From CALARM01 sp964431735 (GTDB lineage: Bacteria > Vulcanimicrobiota > SpSt-956 > JAKJGF01), in assembly GCA_964431735.1 (NCBI GenBank), contig CAYSLJ010000035.1, forward strand, positions 1-48,438: DNA of 48,438 nucleotides, in the 5' to 3' direction. Made by a program: the position numbers and the translations under genes. The first letter of the stretch is position 1; every line of letters starts with the position of its first letter. Of this stretch, positions 46,226 to 48,438 are shown piece after piece. The notes beneath the pieces were generated by a model, which had not been told where the DNA came from, ran no database searches, and worked only from the letters and a program-made list of their open reading frames with translations.

Positions 46226-48187
46226 GTGTTTAAAAGTTTTAAAACAAAATTATTTGTAATATTCATGTCCATTACACTGAGTTTATCAGTTATTACTATA
46301 TTTTTCCTGTACAATATAGGAATAAAAGGACAGCTTGAAGCTCTCAAAAAAAACGTAGTCAGTATTGCAGTCACGACCTCTCTGATTATAGATCCTGAAA
46401 TACACAAAAAGCTCAATCCCGATCAGCTGGTAGTAAGTGAACAGCTTGATACTCTCAACCTTGTGCTTCATAACATAGCTGAAAGCAATCCTGACATAAC
46501 ATATATTTATACCCTTGTAGAAACAAAAGAACCGACAAAATGTAAATTTGTACTTGCCTCTGAAGATTACGGAAAAAAGATGATCGACCCGGAAGATGTA
46601 GTATATGATGTAAGTGATAAACCGGAACTCAGAAGTAAAGCAGCCTTTTTAGAACCTGTGGCAACAAAGAATTTTTACAGGGATAAATGGGGAGAGTTCC
46701 TTACCGGTTACGCCCCTCTGAAAGATAGTTCAGGTAAAACTATAGCCGTAGTCGGAGTCGATATGTCTGTAAAAAAAGTAGAAGAATTTCAGAGAAATGT
46801 AAAGTACTGGTCTGTTCTGGTTTTTCTGGCAAATATTATTGTTTCTTTTATTTTAAGCCTCTTTATTTCATCATTTATTACTACACCTCTCAAAACTATT
46901 GCCCGTCATACAAAATTAATTTCCGAAGGTGATTTCAACGCCAAAGTAGTGGTAGAAACTGAAGATGAAATTAAAGTTCTCGCAGATTCTTTTAATACTA
47001 TGTCAGAAAGACTTGGAACTATGTTTACTGATTTAAATGAAGCTCAAAATAAATTAATGAAATATATGGAAGATTTGAAACAGTCAAATAATCTGTTAAA
47101 CAGAAGAGTCAACGAACTTACAATACTTTATAATGTCAGCCAGGCAGTAAACCAGACAGACGATCTTGATGAACTCATGGTAATGATAATGGAGTATATC
47201 CTGAAAGGAGTCAACTCGGAAAAAGGTTCTTTAATGCTTATAGATGAAGAAAGTGGCTCTCTTGTATTAAGGGTTTACAAAGATGAATATATAGTAGAAC
47301 AAACACAGCATCCAACATTGTTTAAAGTGGGAGAAGGTATTGCAGGTATTGTAGCCCAGACAGGTAAACCTGTAATTTCCAATAAAGGTCATAAAGATCC
47401 GAGATTTTTACTCCGTAAAAATGAAAGAGCAGATTATGAAGTAAAAAATATTCTCTGTGTTCCTATGATAATAAATGATAAAATAATCGGAGTAGTAAAT
47501 ATAACCAATAAAAGACATGACAGAGATTTCGACGAAGACGATCTGGATTTATTGTCAAGCCTTGCGACTCAACTGGCCATAATTATAGATAAAGCAAGAC
47601 TTCATGAGCTTGCCATTATAGACGGCCTTACCCAGTTATACATACACCGTTACTTCCAGATAAGAATGGATGAAGAAATACTCCGTTCCAAACGTTACGG
47701 ATATCAGTTTTCTCTTATTATGTTTGATATAGATCATTTCAAGAATTTCAACGATACCTACGGCCATCAGCAGGGTGATATAGTGCTTATGGAAGTGGCA
47801 AAAATGGTAAAACAAAATGTAAGAGCCAATATTGATATACCGGCAAGATACGGAGGAGAAGAATTTGCCATAATACTTCCAGGACAGAATGCCACTAATG
47901 CGACAATATTTGCAGAAAGACTGCGTAAACTCGTAGATGAAAAAGAATTCCCCGGACAGGAAAAACCACTCCATGTTACAATAAGTATAGGAGTAGGAAG
48001 TTATCCCCTGGACAGCACCGTAAAAAACCAGCTTATACATCTTACTGATCAGGCACTGTATTATGCAAAAGAACATGGAAGAAATCAGGTATGGACAGTG
48101 CAGGATATGATGGAGAAAAAGAACAGATCGAAATATAACTGGGAAGGTCTTACACAGTCTATTCAGGAAAGAAAAAGACAGGGATAA
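46226..48187 (+). CDS. Membrane diguanylate cyclase: sensor ectodomain, HAMP, GAF, GGDEF
   Basis: A 653-aa protein. Seen: N-terminal anchor KLFVIFMSITLSLSVITIFFLY (8-29), an extracytoplasmic Cache-like domain (about 30-185, ending GYAPLKDSSGKTIAVVGVDMS), a second helix (about 197-215), HAMP (ITTPLKTIARHTKLISEGDF...), coiled coil, a GAF domain (about 305-450: GSLMLIDEESGSLVLRVYKDE, VGEGIAGIVAQTGKPVI, LCVPMIINDKIIGVVNITN), and a GGDEF domain with DGLTQLYIHRYF, FDIDHFKNFNDTYGHQQGD and canonical RYGGEEF. The start is GTG 46226, because the basic N-terminus MFKSFKTK fits a membrane anchor. Known reaction: 2 GTP to c-di-GMP. Inferred: signal-responsive cyclase opposing the HD-GYP protein. Confidence 0.93.
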   Translation: MFKSFKTKLFVIFMSITLSLSVITIFFLYNIGIKGQLEALKKNVVSIAVTTSLIIDPEIHKKLNPDQLVVSEQLDTLNLVLHNIAESNPDITYIYTLVETKEPTKCKFVLASEDYGKKMIDPEDVVYDVSDKPELRSKAAFLEPVATKNFYRDKWGEFLTGYAPLKDSSGKTIAVVGVDMSVKKVEEFQRNVKYWSVLVFLANIIVSFILSLFISSFITTPLKTIARHTKLISEGDFNAKVVVETEDEIKVLADSFNTMSERLGTMFTDLNEAQNKLMKYMEDLKQSNNLLNRRVNELTILYNVSQAVNQTDDLDELMVMIMEYILKGVNSEKGSLMLIDEESGSLVLRVYKDEYIVEQTQHPTLFKVGEGIAGIVAQTGKPVISNKGHKDPRFLLRKNERADYEVKNILCVPMIINDKIIGVVNITNKRHDRDFDEDDLDLLSSLATQLAIIIDKARLHELAIIDGLTQLYIHRYFQIRMDEEILRSKRYGYQFSLIMFDIDHFKNFNDTYGHQQGDIVLMEVAKMVKQNVRANIDIPARYGGEEFAIILPGQNATNATIFAERLRKLVDEKEFPGQEKPLHVTISIGVGSYPLDSTVKNQLIHLTDQALYYAKEHGRNQVWTVQDMMEKKNRSKYNWEGLTQSIQERKRQG

Positions 48188-48207
48188 TTTTTTAGAAACT
48201 CGCTTTC

Positions 48208-48311
48208 TGCAAAACCAGTTTACCACACAACAGGATCATATCTTTTCCGGAAGAGTCCGGACAGGGACAGGTTTTAGAAATGGGTATGAACTTATCTGGA
48301 GCGGTAATTAG
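48208..48311. mobile_element. Right half of the 230-bp MITE-like element, copy 3
   Basis: From CTGCAAAACCAGTTTACCAC to GAGCGGTAATTAG it aligns with the right half of the copies at 2610-2843 and 16121-16350, including CCGGAAGAGTCCGGACAGGG. The left half is absent; the downstream end of the cyclase gene lies there instead. Confidence 0.75.
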
Positions 48312-48316
48312 AAATA

Positions 48317-48438
48317 TGGCACAGATAATCTTTTGCGTTCCTCTAAGAGCCTATCCGAAAAGTCATCAAATACCTTCCGGTGGGTGAGGCTCTTCCGAAA
48401 AATCTATAATCCTCTTGCAAAAAAAACTCTTATTGCAG
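48317..48438. other. Gene-free edge segment with inverted-repeat-like ends
   Basis: AAGAGCC (48346-48352) and GGCTCTT (48388-48394) are complementary. GGCTCTTCCGAAAAATCT resembles the CTCCTCCGAAAAAATCT arm of the element at 612-821, so another repeat element may continue past the window. Confidence 0.4.

Noticed and set aside
46201..46416. Minus-strand ORF opposite the start of the cyclase gene
   Set aside because: Lies over a firm coding region with a promoter in the other direction and has no recognisable domain.

Overview
The window reads as chromosomal DNA of a free-living, low-G+C (by eye), Gram-negative-type bacterium from a poorly characterised lineage. The grounds are lipoprotein signals, a pilV/pilW/pilX-like minor-pilin cluster, a mitochondrial/spirochaete-type EF-G, a Ser/Thr kinase fused to a pseudopilin-like domain, and many HEAT, TPR, WGR and Tim44-like proteins. 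Such kinase-pseudopilin fusions fit groups such as Eremiobacterota or Riflebacteria, but I cannot assign a phylum from the sequence alone. No rRNA, phage module or CRISPR array is visible.

Layout. 1-2.9 kb: WYL regulator (cut by the window edge), an inverted-repeat element, and a Uma2 nuclease-like gene coupled to a D12 adenine methyltransferase. 2.9-7.0 kb: PIG-L deacetylase, a promoter-driven locus carrying a circularly permuted tRNA, a beta-flower repeat protein and a Tim44/zinc-ribbon protein. 7.0-13.4 kb: lone Cas6, three minor pilins, a degenerate YchF-type GTPase and a nucleotidyltransferase. 13.6-22 kb: EF-G, a large membrane protein, glutamine synthetase and a 5'-nucleotidase-family protein. 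22-29.8 kb: kinase-pseudopilin fusion, HEAT protein, PIN toxin/antitoxin pair, HEAT lipoprotein and CoA-disulfide-reductase-rhodanese. 30-33.5 kb: divergent PEP carboxykinase and citrate synthase. 33.8-37.3 kb: coiled-coil GGDEF-like protein, receiver-HisKA protein and WGR-DUF1963 protein. 37.3-43 kb: etfB-etfA, cNMP/HD-GYP protein and a membrane Fe-S oxidoreductase, probably an ETF-to-quinone electron route. 43-48.4 kb: O-antigen-ligase/TPR protein, TPR lipoprotein and a HAMP-GAF-GGDEF cyclase.

The most unusual item is at about 4.54-4.68 kb. A sigma70-like promoter is followed by a tRNA 3' half (T arm, 3' acceptor strand), a 7-base loop, and then the matching 5' half (5' acceptor strand, D arm). 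Rejoining the halves gives a canonical class I tRNA with a perfect 5-bp anticodon stem, and the flanks pair with each other in a long helix. This is the arrangement of circularly permuted tRNA genes, which are established in red and green algae and some archaea; I know of no characterised bacterial case.

The second theme is an intergenic repeat load. Degenerate heptamer tracts (CGTRAYG and GTGARTM types) lie in many of the intergenic gaps and often supply the stop codon of the neighbouring gene. They are sometimes nested in larger inverted-repeat elements. There are also MITE-like elements of about 230 bp, a repeat of about 95 bp carrying a TGACC-N5-GGTCA dyad, and three identical 20-bp palindromes.
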